Below are positions 1 through 11,300 of a stretch of 64,000 nt of DNA, piece by piece; positions within the stretch are counted from its first letter, which is position 1; each line of letters begins with the position of its first letter. A program made the translations under genes and the position numbers. The stretch is from contig CM044956.1 of NCBI GenBank assembly GCA_024516035.1, positions 3,245,501-3,309,500 of the forward strand, read 5' to 3'. The notes under the pieces were generated by a model. That model saw only the letters and a list, made by a program, of their open reading frames with translations, did no database searches and had not been told where the DNA came from. This stretch comes from Bactericera cockerelli (lineage: Eukaryota; Arthropoda; Insecta; Hemiptera; Triozidae).

Positions 1-115
1 TTAAAATACAAATTTGAGAACATTAAGAAAAAGAAAAACAACATAGATATAAAATATAGGCAAGTGACCTAACTAAAAGGCGGGGTTATTGACTACGGCA
101 ATCTCTTCCACCCAA
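1..115 (-). repeat. R2 repeat fragment (probable non-LTR retrotransposon 3' end)
   Basis: Read on the minus strand, this carries the motif GGTTGGGTGGAAGAGATTGC followed by an AT-rich tail. The same segment recurs at 1140-1345, 15778-15990, 18246-18368, 35878-36025, 49760-49875, 51120-51312 and 53707-53915. A constant inner edge and an AT-rich tail fit the 3' end of a LINE. The clade is not determined. Confidence 0.6.
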
Positions 116-413
116 CCCTTATCAGCCGGTATCTCTAATAGTGCATCCAGCTGTGAGCCAACTTATCCACCGAGAATCTTGAGTTCTGATTGCTGGCGGC
201 CTTCAGATTTGTTTACTGTGTTTGTGGCCGAGTCATGGGCGAGACTTAAGATAAGAATAGACAGGACTCTGGCCATCATTAATCTTTCCAAAGAAAATTA
301 ATCGGGCCTTCGGCCTAATCATGCGAAACATCTTCTGGGTCATACGAGCACATAATGAAATATTATTAAATTCATATAGACTTATTGAAGAAAAAAGAAG
401 AAAACCAACAAGA

Positions 414-690
414 GCGCGCGATCAGTGGTTAAGCACTCGCTTGCCATGCGGAAGGTCCCGGGGTTCGATCCCCCGTGCCGACAAAAAATTGTATTCTTCA
501 TTTGGTTACAATTGTTTGTAAAGGATACCTTCCGGTGCGCTCGTGTTGACCCAGCACCTAAATGGGAAGTATTGTGTCACTTCTCGCCCATCAGAGGGGA
601 GGCATACCATACCATACTACGGGATGGGCATGCTACAACACAGACCACAAGCGTCTGCAGTAGCTCCTGTTTCATGGCTACAAAATAAAA
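414..690 (+). repeat. SINE type S4, tRNA-headed, full-length copy
   Basis: A tRNA-like head at 414-482 has an A-box-like CAGTGGTTAAGC and a B box GGTTCGATCCC. A roughly 200-bp unrelated body follows, ending in a short A-rich tail. A second long copy lies inverted at 45838-46096, and head-only copies lie at 1742-1822 and 10733-10806. The anticodon arm does not fold as a tRNA, so this is a SINE and not a tRNA gene. Confidence 0.7.
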
Positions 691-1139
691 AAGGCTGTTA
701 ATAAAAAAAGATGTTTCATCTTTAAAAAAAAAAAAAAATCTTCCCTATGGTCTCGTCTCATCCCTCCATTGTGCCTCTGGTCCCCACGTCGTGTGTATTA
801 GGACAGTATGTGGCTAACCACAATGGTCAATATGGTCATGTAGTGCCTAGGGCATAACTGATTACACAACAGAGTACTGCCTGCTACTAGGTGACTGCCT
901 AGACATCAATCATGACAATCATCTCATCTAAGAGGCATAGCATCACATGATATATCACTTTGTTTACTTGGATGCCATGTTGCCAATTATAGTACATAAT
1001 ACTAGTTGCGTTGCGGCTAAAGCTGCGGCGCAGTTCAGTTTATAGAGGCATGGCCGAGGTTTAATTTAATAATAGAAAAAGTCGTTTTAATTTTCCACGA
1101 TAGAATAATAAAATATTGTTAAATTGAATAATAAGTTAT
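691..1139. other. Intronic sequence without recognised content
   Basis: AT-rich non-coding sequence within the AGFG1 intron upstream of the first visible exon. I see no ORF, terminal repeat or known repeat family here. Confidence 0.5.
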
Positions 1140-1345
1140 TGTAATATTTTATTTATTTATTTACACTTTATTAATAGGACTTATTATATTATGTATAACA
1201 CAAATAATTACAAATTAAAATAGAATATACCTAATAGAAGAATAAAATAAAGAAAATAAAATAAATAATTACATAATATATGTCCTAACTAAAGGGCGGG
1301 GTTATTGCCTTTGGCAATCTCTTCCACCCAAGCCCTTATTTCTGG
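1140..1345 (-). repeat. R2 repeat (LINE 3' end-like)
   Basis: Minus-strand copy of the R2 family with the GGAAGAGATTGCC motif near 1310-1330 and a long AT-rich tail towards 1140. Confidence 0.6.
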
Positions 1346-1741
1346 GCAAATCCAATCAATACAGCCTCGATCGCATGTCCCGTGATACCTGTGTTTGTAT
1401 ACCTATTATACGATCGATTATTGCATAGGTAAGTAGATAGATTCTCTAAGAAAAACGAACAAAGGGTACCTATTTTGGAAAATTAAAAAGGTCATCAGTT
1501 ACGAAAAAAATTCATTGTCTTTCAGAACACTTGGACAGAAAAAATTCATAGTGATAGATTTTTCGTTACAGATACTTATTATTATTAGGACAATAGCTTC
1601 AGCGGCTTGATTATAAAAAAAGTTGAACTTCCTTACTTAGATATATATTGGGACATCCAGAATTGAGTGCGAATTTTTTTTCCTCATTAATTTGAGTATG
1701 TGTCCACATAATAACGACTCTGAGGGTTAGATCAAATTTTT

Positions 1742-1822
1742 AATTCTTTGTCGGCGCGGGGGTTCGAACCCGGGACCTTCCGCGTGGCAAGCGAGTGCTT
1801 AACCACTGATCTATTCGTGCGC
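1742..1822 (-). repeat. SINE S4 head, inverted
   Basis: Head-only copy of S4. Read on the minus strand it has CAGTGGTTAAGCACTCGC and the B box GGTTCGAACCC. The body is absent, so it is a truncated insertion or a remnant. Confidence 0.6.
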
Positions 1823-1949
1823 ACTGTACTGTTTTCTATTCATTGCTCAATGTACTGTTTTCTTCTGAACAAAGAGTGAATGAAATATCACATCTGACAT
1901 CAGCTTAGCTCTGGTTCTGACGCTGTCGTGATTTCTACAATTCTCAACA

Positions 1950-2640
1950 AAACAAGCGATGTAAATCTTTCTCTGAGTATCGTAATAAAACATTGGTAAG
2001 TAGCTTGTGTATACAGCGTGTTACAGAACAAGCGATGTAAATCTTTCTCTGAGTATGGTAATAAAACATTGGTAAGTAGCTTGTGTATACAGAGTGTTAC
2101 AGAAACAGAATGGAGAGTAAATGGATAGTTGTATGGAGGCAAATGGGTAGTTGCATGGATGATCAATGGAAAATCGCCTGGCCATGTTTCACTCACATTC
2201 TGCAGCTGCTTCATTGTGACACCCTGTTTGGGAAAGTCATATTTAGTATACAGGGTATGGACTGTGGATGGACGGTCGTAAATGAATAACATAGGCAGTG
2301 AAAGGATATAAGCAATTAGCATGGATGTTTCTGCGGCTGCCTCATTGCGCCACCCTGTATGGGAAAGTCATATTTAGTATACAGGGTATAGACTGTGTAT
2401 GGATGGTCGTAAATGAATAACATAGGCAGTGAATGGCTACTAGCAATTAGCATGGATGTTTCTGCAACTACTTCATTGCGCCACCCTGTATGGGAAAGTC
2501 ATATTTAGTATACAGGGTATAGACTGTGTATGGATGGTCGTAAATGAATAACATAGGCAGTGAATGGCTACTAGCAATGAGCATGGATTGCGCCACCCTG
2601 TATGGGAAAGTCATAACTGTCCACTGGGGTCTTGGTATAA
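1950..2640. repeat. Tandem repeats of about 72 and 123 bp
   Basis: Two copies of a 72-bp unit (with ACAAGCGATGTAAATC) at about 1953-2095 are followed by about 3.5 copies of a roughly 123-bp unit (with GGGAAAGTCATATTTAGTAT) at 2213-2625. Copies differ by a few bases. Not protein coding. Confidence 0.75.
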
Positions 2641-2789
2641 CTAACATACATATAATTTATTGCTGTTGATAGAATGAGTCAGCGGGTGCCATTGTTATTA
2701 TTATTATTGTTCCGTGATGGCTGTCAGCCAGTGGAGGGTAAGGGTGCACAAGTGCCCATGCATTGACCAAGATACCGCCATTTTCGTCT

Positions 2790-2958
2790 GTCCCGGTAGC
2801 TCAGTGGTAAAGGCGTACAGAGTTCGTGGGTTCGAAACCCAGCCCGGGCATGATAAGTTATCGTCTCATTTGGGATTTTTACCACACAATAATATGTCTT
2901 GGCCTTACTGCTGGAATAATGGGACTTTAATTGTCCTAATCGGGCAGTATAAATAAGG
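2790..2958 (+). repeat. SINE type S1, tRNA-headed
   Basis: Head TCCCGGTAGCTCAGTGGTAA with B box GGTTCGAAACCC, then the S1 body (GGGATTTTTACCACA, CTGGAATAATGGGACT) ending at a TAAATAAGG motif. In better copies this is followed by (ATT)n. This copy has a shortened anticodon region. S1 is the most frequent SINE in the window. Confidence 0.75.
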
Positions 2959-3059
2959 TGGCATTCTTATTATGTTACTTTTTGATCGAATTACTGACGT
3001 TGTTAAAGTTGAAAGAGAAAGAAGAAGAGGAGGAACAAAACGGTTAAGCAGTTGGATCT

Positions 3060-3300
<241 letters not shown>

Positions 3301-3462
3301 GAGAAGGAGGGGGGGGGGTGGCACACTAATGAAAAAATAAAATCAAGAGCTTTGCTTCTAGACACGCGAACTTTTCGTGTTTATTGCTGTTTTGCCAGAG
3401 CAATTTACAATCTATATTTCTCTCATTTTATAATACCGCCCCACCCCCTCCAAAACCCGCCC

Positions 3463-3485
3463 CCCCCCCCCCCCCCCCCCCCCCC
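3463..3485. repeat. Poly-C homopolymer
   Basis: An uninterrupted C run of more than 20 bases just after CCGCCCCACCCCCTCC. Such runs are prone to sequencing error and may fold as an i-motif, or as a G-quadruplex on the other strand. Confidence 0.8.
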
Positions 3486-3713
3486 TTCAAATACTACTGT
3501 AATACACCCCTCTCCTTTCGCATTTCCTAGAATTCTCGACGTGTGTTTACTGGTTGCCAAGGCAACACAATCGGCTGTCGAAAACGAACACAAAAGAGTT
3601 TTTAATATACACTGTTAATGCACACTGGCGTCTATCATTGCAACACAGGCAGAAATAATCTGAGTCACTCATATGAGCATTTTTTTTTATCATGGACAAC
3701 ATAGATGCCTCCA

Positions 3714-3754
3714 GGCCACTGTAGGGCTTAGAGGGCCTAAGCCCTACAGTGGCC
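3714..3754. repeat. Perfect 18-bp inverted repeat, 5-nt loop
   Basis: Left arm GGCCACTGTAGGGCTTAG at 3714-3731 pairs exactly with 3737-3754; the loop is 3732-3736. No neighbouring gene gives it an evident role. Confidence 0.85.
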
Positions 3755-3825
3755 CCTTAGGGTACCAAACTCAACAGTCAAGTTGTTAGTTCAAATTTTA
3801 GGGTCATTGTATGTTATTTTGTGTG

Positions 3826-3945
3826 GACCTCGGACATCCAAGTACAGAGCAGAGAAAAAAATTTGCCCTGCAGGGGATCGAACCCAGGTCACCGTGCGTG
3901 CAAGTCTAGTGCGCTACCCACTTGTCCATGCGCAGTGACTACTTG
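3826..3945 (-). repeat. SINE type S5, inverted partial copy
   Basis: On the minus strand there is a tRNA-like head with CACGGTGACCTGGGTTCGAT, followed by GGCAAATTTTTTTCTCTGCTC. The same head is at 5427-5545 and 24700-24975. Confidence 0.6.
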
Positions 3946-4020
3946 ATGTCTAATGAGAGACCCTCCTGATGACGGTAAACTCACTAGACGAGGTAATCTC
4001 ACTGAGAGCGTTTTCTGCCA

Positions 4021-4165
4021 GAACCGACCTCAGTAGCTTGATCGATAAGGCGGTGGACTTGTAACCATAAGGTCAGTGGTTCAAGTCCCGGTTTCAGCGT
4101 AGATTTAGTGAAGCGAGTTTGTGATATCATCACGAAAGTGGATTAACACAAATATGATGATAAAA
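4021..4165 (+). repeat. SINE type S2, tRNA-Thr-like head
   Basis: Begins CCGACCTCAGTAGCTTGATC, has GGACTTGTAACC in the anticodon position and B box GGTTCAAGTCCC. The body carries GTGATATCA and GATTAACACAAATATGAT. Repeated at 10822-10955, 61616-61765 and, inverted, at 22048-22190 and 41272-41402. Confidence 0.7.
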
Positions 4166-4489
4166 AAAATAATTTCTGCCAGCTATTTTTTTGCGAACCG
4201 GCGCGGCGAGGTCTAGAGTTCACAGAACGACAGGTTGAGAAAAAACTGTCGAGCAAAGAAACCATTTAATTCAATTCTTTGGCAGCTTCCGGCTTGAGAG
4301 AGAAAGAATTCTAACGACCCCTTCCTTGATACCAGCTAGACTGCTAGAATCGTGGTTCTTTTTCACGGTTTATGGACTACCGGAAATGAGGTGACAGCTC
4401 CGCGCGTATACCTGTCGGGTTTAGTATCTTTGATCTCTAATAGTTCTTTTAGGCCCGAAAGAACGTCGCTAATATAGCAGTGACGGTTA

Positions 4490-4804
4490 TTATTATTATA
4501 AAACCTGGTTGCAGGGTTTCAGCTGAAACAGCATACAATTAACACTGGGACCTAGTGAGATCTATTGTGACTAGGGAGAAAATCTCTCATCCGATTTCCC
4601 AGTTCTGTGCCCATGACGGCCCAACTGGGCTTAGTTGGGAGTGGTTGTCCAATGCTGAACACCCTAAGTCCAGAAACCTGTTCCCTTCATGAGAAGTGTC
4701 AGTCTCTGGACAAGGTGTTCTTGGTTATGGAGATCTTCGAGATTACTGGATTCGAAAATCCTAAATCTCCTGTTATCCAGCGCCTCACATTCGAAGAGAA
4801 TGTG
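4490..4804 (-). mobile_element. 5'-truncated LINE insertion carrying the ORF2 C-terminus
   Basis: A 15-bp direct repeat TAGCAGTGACGGTTA at 4475-4489 and 4805-4819 brackets 315 bp. The minus strand ends in a (TAA)n tail. Reading inward from 4804 on the minus strand gives HILFECEALDNRRFRIF and LVQRLTLLMKGTGFW before a stop. This matches the C-terminal pattern of Jockey/I-type LINE ORF2 proteins (H-I-L-x-E-C-E-A-L). Truncation, TSD and tail together indicate target-primed reverse transcription. Confidence 0.75.
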
Positions 4805-4814
4805 TAGCAGTGAC

Positions 4815-5140
4815 GGTTACTATAGTGCTGTTTTTACATGATAACAGCCAATCATATGGCTGAAATCCTATACTATAGTGCTGTTTTTACATGATAACAG
4901 CCAATCATATGGCTGAAATCCTATACTATAGTACTGTTTTTACCATGATAACAGCCAATCATATGGCTGAAATCCTATACTATAGTGCTGTTTTTACCAT
5001 GATAACAGCCAATCATATGGCTGAAATTCTATACTATAGTGCTGTTTTTACCATGATAACAGCCAATCATATGGCTGAAATCCTATACTATAGTGCTGTT
5101 TTTACCATGATAACAGCCAATCATATGGTTGAAATCCTAT
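4815..5140. repeat. Tandem array, ~54-bp unit x 6
   Basis: Units contain AACAGCCAATCATATGGCTG and GTGCTGTTTTTAC. Copies are nearly identical. The unit has a local palindrome (AGCCAATCATATGGCT). The array stops about 160 bp before the first visible AGFG1 exon. Confidence 0.9.
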
Positions 5141-5143
5141 AAT

Positions 5144-5226
5144 AGTCTCAGTGGTAAAGGCGGCACTCTGATGTGAATCCAGAGATTAAAGAAGTCGCGG
5201 GTTCGAAACCCAGCCGGAACATGACT
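5144..5226 (+). repeat. SINE S1 head fragment
   Basis: S1 head starting CTCAGTGGTAAAGGCGGCAC with B box GGTTCGAAACCC. The S1 body is replaced by the AGFG1 intron 3' end, so the head lies only about 70 bp from the exon acceptor. Confidence 0.65.
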
Positions 5227-5297
5227 AGTTTTTCTCCTATTTGTCTTTTTTTTTACAAACCAAACCTATTTATATTTTTCTTCTTCTTGTGTTCCAG

Positions 5298-5391
5298 GAG
5301 GGGTCTTACTCCCCCCAGCAGAGTCAAGTCCATTTCCATGACCACCTTCACACCTGAAGAAATAGATATGTTAAGAAGCAGGGGGAATGAC
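5298..5391 (+). CDS. AGFG1: AGFG1 exon (ArfGAP domain, middle)
   Basis: Acceptor TTCTTCTTGTGTTCCAG and donor GTAAGT. The exon begins in phase 2 (one base, then AGG GGT CTT) and ends on a complete codon. It encodes [20 protein letters not shown] followed by [11 protein letters not shown]. The [10 protein letters not shown] segment is diagnostic of AGFG1/drongo ArfGAP domains. Confidence 0.95.
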
Positions 5392-8300
5392 GTAAGTATT
5401 ATCCTATTATTATTATCTGATCTGTAGTCACCGTGGCAGAGTGAGTTAGCGCGCTAGGCATTCGAAACCCAGGTCACGCACGGTGACCTGGGTTCGATCC
5501 CCGGCTTGGCAGGATTTTTTCTGCTCTGTTCTTGGGTGTTATCTCCTCTCTGATGTCTCCTCTGATCCCTAATGCACATCTAGATGTTCCCTCTGATCCC
5601 TAATGCACATCTTGATGTCTCCTCTGATCCCTAATGCACATCTAGATGTCCCCTCTGATCCCTACTGCACATCTAGATGTCCCTCTAATCCCTTCTGCAC
5701 ATCTAGATGTCCCCTCTGATCCCTACTGCACATCTAGATGTCTCCTTTGATCCCTAGTGCACATCTAGATGTCTCCTCTGATCCCTAATTAATGCACATG
5801 TATAAGTCTGATCCCTATTACACATCTAGAAGTCTGATACCTAATGCACATCTAGATGTCTCCTCTGATCCCTAGTGCACATCTAGATGTCTCCTCTGAT
5901 CCCTATTGCACATCTGGATGTCTCCTCTGATCCCTATTGCACATCTAGATGTCTCCTCTGATCCCTATTGCACATCTGGATGTCTCCTCTGATCCCTAAT
6001 GCACATCTAGAAGTCTGATCCCTATTACACATCTAGAAGTCTGATACCTAATGCACATCTAGTTGCCCCCTCTGATCCCTAGTGTACATCTAGAAGTCTC
6101 CTCTGATCCCTAATGCACATCTAGATGTTCCCTCTGATCCCTAATGCACATCTAGATGTTCCCTCTGATCCCTAATGCACATCTAGATGTCCCTTTGGCA
6201 TTTCGAAAATCCCCACTGCCCTTCTAGACAGCAAGAGAACAGTGCAGCTTATCGTTCTTGCACGAACATTCGGACAAGCTCTCCCGCCCTTGAGAGGATT
6301 AGCCAAAGTGTCCCTGACAGCCGTATGAGGGGGGACGTAGGGCTGGGTGGCAGAGGACTCCATTACGAATGTATCTTCGGGGGGTGCCAGCTTTCGATTC
6401 GCCCCCCCATGTTGCTTTGTTCCGTTCACTTCGTTATTGTTTTTATTGTATCCAGCTGTGTGGACGTCGAAAGAGAATTAATGGCATTGGTCCTGCTTTC
6501 TTTCTTCCTGTTTGACTGTCCTTTCTCTTTCTCGCTTTCTATCTCTTTTTTTCTCTATTCTTTCTCCTTCTCTCTCTCTTTCTCTTTCTCTCCCTCTCTC
6601 TAATCCATTTCACGTTTCCTGATAGAATTGAAAATCTAAAGAACAAGTTTTCTGAAGTTTCACAAGTGTATCAGCTGTGAGCTACAGTTGTTGTTTTTAG
6701 TTATTGTTGTTTTTGTTGTTGTTATTATAATAACCAACAGGTGTATTTACAAATATCTATTTATAATAATAAACCCAAATCTGTGCCACCTCCACAACAA
6801 AGTAAAAATTATCTTGGGAGAATGAATGCTTGGTGCTAAAGAGCTGCGGAACTGCACCACCCCCAGACGAAAAGAAAAAGAGAGGATTTTCTCAAGTCTT
6901 AGCTCGTATACCCAATATAATCATTACCCATTTTTATAATAATAATTAATGCACAATTACTATGACTGGCATGGTAAACAAACTTAAGCTATTTAGATAC
7001 TGAAAGAACGACTCTACAAATTCCATTTTAGTCTGGTTTATGTGGCAGCATTCCCGAACCTTTTTCCCACCGCGCCACGCCTGCAAATGTAAGAGCCCTT
7101 ATAATTGGTTCTTACCATACACACAACACATGTATGCGAGAGCCCTAATAATTGGCTTTTACATACTCATATACACATTTAAGAGGCTCAAGGAGACAGC
7201 TCTAATTGGCTTCTCAAGTCTAGCAACTTTTGATCTTCAGAGGACTTGGGCACTTCTATTCCAGCGAAAAGCTTTTTTTTTTCTTTTTCATTTGTCATGG
7301 AGAGTTTCAATGGATCTCTTGCACCAAAATTATTACTATTCGCTTTATCGAAATAGTTCATCGTAAGAATCTCAATGGTATTTTTTCCAAACCCTGGAAG
7401 TTTGTTAAATTTTACGTCAATCAGTGGAAATTTGAAAATCATTTTTGGGATGTTCTGAATACAAGAATTCTCAATAAAAAAAATATCTGAATGCACGAAT
7501 TCCTGACAAAATGTTAAAGAACCTTTATTATAATGAAATCCTTGGTAGAAAAAAAAAGATCCCCATGAGAATGTGTGGACGGAAAATAAAAATCAGTAAA
7601 AATGACGTCACAAATACGTATACCCTTTTTTCAAATTCCGCAACAACAAAAAGCTTTTCAAGCTATTTTGCGTTCGTTTTTCGTGGTTTTGATGACGGGA
7701 ATGGCCTTTTCTGGTATAGGGAGCTATATTAAAATCAGTCATTCACAAAAAGAAATTCCATTTGCAAGTGACCCAATCGTCATACCAAGCACCATTAGAC
7801 ATGAACCTTCATCAAATGAGGAGGTCGCCACTAATTGGACGTCTTTGACACTGTGAAAAGCGCTCTGAATTTGAGGGAGGAGAAGAAGTTAGCTACTTCG
7901 GGGGACATAAATGTTGTTCTGTTGGTGTTGTTGTCACCTGCTTGGCAACAGCTGGGGAAACTGATGGTCTCCAGCCAGCTTTAGTTGGCTCGTCATGACC
8001 CATTGACCCACGCATATTTCTATGTGTCATCAATAGGAGTATGTGCTTCAAAAACGAGCCAACTTTCCCACCTAAGTTGGCTGAAGGTAATCAGTCCCCC
8101 ATAGCTGAAGCCAATCTGGTTACAACAACCGTATTCTTTTCCGCAGCCACTCCTTTTGGTGGCCCCATCATTCATCTGCTTGGAAAACACTTTTGAGCCT
8201 TGGAATGGTTCCAAACAGTCACTTTTGCACACTGTGAACTGTGCCATCAGGTATGAGAGAGGGTGCATTTCTCTGTTGGTAGACTTTTGCCGCCTTTTAC

Positions 8301-11300
8301 GACCAGCAAAGACGGACTGCCTCCGGAGTATTCTACTGTCTTTGCCGACCTCCGTGGCTCAGTGGTTAAGAGCATTGGTTACTGACCCGGAGGTTGCGGG
8401 TTCGAATCCCGGCTACAGCGGAAAGTTCTGACCGAGTTTTTTCCGTTTCGGAAATGACATGGATGGAAAGGTAAAGTGCACTGAAGTAATGTGAAAGCGG
8501 TTCCGGGTCACAACAATACTTTAAAAAAAAAATCTTCCCCTACTCACAGGTGATTATTATTATTAATTCGCAAAATGAATGGCCTTTGTTTAATGAAATA
8601 TTATGAATAGTTATCTTAATTTCTGCATTATTATTATCACCACGTATTTTGTTCTCCCGTTTCAGTACTGCAGACGAGTGTGGCTGGGACTCTGTGATAA
8701 CTCCGTTCAACATAAAGACGAACAACAAATCAAAGACTTCATGATCGATAAGTACGAGAAGAAACGGTGAGTACTCTGGATGCGGTGAGTCAGGAGGTTG
8801 GGGGTTCGAGTCTCCCTTTGGGCATTATTTTTGGAGAGTTATTTTTTTTTATGCATAATATACACTCATCATCAAAAAATTCGGGGCAAGAAAAATTTCA
8901 AAGTTGAGGATTTTTTTAATTTTTTCTCTACATTCTGTAGTTTTGTGAATGACACGAAAAGAAAGGTAATTTTGTTGTCAAGCAGGATCTATGTTTAGTT
9001 TTAAAAAGGTTCCACTACCTAAAAATAGAAAAATAAAATACTGCAGAAGGTCTAAATTCCATGAAAACATCAATTTTCAAAATCCATGTATTTTACTTTT
9101 CACAAGGTATTTTTTCACACGTGATTATGATTAGTATTTGGTGTTGCCACCTCTCGCTTCAATGACAGCCTGCATTCTGTTTCTCATCGACAGAATAAGA
9201 TTCCACACGACTTCCTGAGGAATATCCTGCCATTCGTCAAGGAGTGCTTGTTTGAGCTCCCTGTGGTTCTGGGGGGGTGGTTTTCGAGCGCGGACCCGAC
9301 GTTTTAACTCGTCCCATAGGTGTTCGATTGGATTCATGTCGGGGCTGTTGGCGGGCCAGTCCAGCGTGCGAATGCCAGCCTCCCGAAGAAAATCTGTAAC
9401 CACGCGTGCAGTGTGAGGTCTGGCGTTATCCTGCATAAGGATGAAACAAGTGCTCTCGACAAATCATGACGTCAATGTAAGTTCGTCAACAGTTAGAAGA
9501 CGGTTGAAGGAGAAAAATTTAAGGCCAAGAAGGAAAGCCGCAGGTCCCAAACTCACCAGACGACACCGAGAACTGCGCTTGAGATTTGCACGAGAACACG
9601 TGAATTGGACAGATGAAGATTGGGGGCGTGTACTCTTCTCGGATGAGAGCCGGTGCTGCCTGTATTTCAATGACAGGCGGAAAAGAGTATACAGGAGGCC
9701 TGGAGAACGCTTCATCCCCTGTTGTATCCAAGAAACTGTGAGTTTTGGCGGTGGTTCTTGCATGTTCTGGGCAGGGATTTCGTTGGAAGGAAAAACAAAC
9801 CTGGTTATCATCAACTGTGGAGGTGAAGGTGGCACCTTGACTTCAGTTAGGTACATTGACGAGATAATTGAAGAGCATATTGTTCCCTATGCAGACCAAG
9901 TCAGCAACAATTTCATCCTTATGCAGGATAACGCCAGACCTCACACTGCACGCGTGGTTACAGATTTTCTTCGGGAGGCTGGCATTCGCACGCTGGACTG
10001 GCCCACCAACAGCCCCGACATGAATCCAATCGAACACCTATGGGACGAGTTAAAACGTGGGGTCCGCGCTCGAAAACCACCCCCCCAGAACCACAGGGAG
10101 CTCAAACAAGCACTCCTTGACGAATGGCAGGATATTCCTCAGGAAGTCGTGAGGAATCTTATTCTGTCGATGAGAAACAGAACGCAGGCTGTCATTGAAG
10201 CGAAAGGTGGCAACACCAAATACTAATCATAATCACGTGTGAAAAAATACCTTGTGAAAAGTAAAATACATTGATTTTGAAAATTGATGTTTGCATGGAA
10301 TTTAGACCTTCTGCAGTATTTTATTTTTCTATTTTTAGATAGTGGAACCTTTTTAAAACTAAACATAGATCCTGCTTGACAACAAAATTACCTTTCTTTT
10401 CGTGTCATTCACAAAACTACAGGATGTAGAGAAAAAATTATAAAAATCCTCAACTTTGAAATTTTTCTTGCCCCGAATTTTTTGATGATGAGTGTACAAA
10501 TATAATATATTTTTTATTCTTCTATTTATTTAAACATAAAACATTTCATCGAGAAGTCCAGTTTTTGGAATTGCTCCCAAAAATGAAGATGTATTTATTT
10601 AAATAAACATTTTTTTTTTTTTAAATGTAATAATTAATTTTAATTTGTATAATAGTGACGCGAAAGTCGGTGACTAGTTTCGTGGAGTTGCGATCGTGGG
10701 CTTGCACGGAGGATGTTTCGAATACCGGGTATTTTTTGTCGGCTCGGAGGATCGAACCCGCGACCTTCCGGAATGCAAGCGAGTGCCTAACCAATGAGCT
10801 AATGGGATTGTTATTATTTAAACCAACCTCAGTAGCTGGATCGGTAAGGCGGTAGACTCGTAACCGGAGGTCGGTGGTTCGAGTCCCGAGTTCAGCAAAG
10901 ATTTGTTTAAGCTAGTTTGAGTAATCGTGATTAACACAAATTTGATGAAGGAAAACTATTATTTAATAATGTTGGATTATTTTTTTACTTGCACGGCTGA
11001 ATCTGCAGCTAACTCCGTGGCATGTGCTTGGTGACATTCAAATGTCAGACGAAGACATTTGCATAATTTCTGACTTTGGTGTGATGTATTGCACGTGACG
11101 TCAGAAAAAATACACTGCCAATCATTGACACAATACTTCCTCGTGATTGGTTCTCATTGTTGTTGTTGTAGTCAGCTTGGCTACAGCTGGAGGGGAGAAT
11201 GATGGTCTCTAGACAACTTTATTTGAAAGTTGGCTCGTCCTGAACCACGTATTTCTATATGCGATCAACCATCATGAGGACTTGGACTTTTCTTTATAAG

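Larger units (their letters stand above)
8863..10494 (+). mobile_element. Tc1-type element rearranged into a 584-bp inverted repeat
   Basis: TA target duplications at 8861-8862 and 10495-10496 flank ends that begin CACTCATCATCAAAAAATTC. The arms are 8863-9446 and 9911-10494. Paired positions sum to 19357 throughout, so there is no net indel between arms, and they differ by only a few substitutions. The loop (9447-9910) holds the middle of the transposase. The normal 5' end and N-terminal DNA-binding region are replaced by an inverted copy of the 3' end. Full mobility on its own is unlikely, but trans-mobilisation is possible because both ends are intact. Confidence 0.9.

Noticed and set aside
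4607..4807. Plus-strand ORF of 66 codons
   Set aside because: It is antisense to the LINE ORF2 C-terminus, which has a known motif, TSD and tail on the minus strand.
7188..7856. Several overlapping short ORFs in the intron after the first visible exon
   Set aside because: AT-rich, conflicting frames, no domain signature or splice-phase logic.
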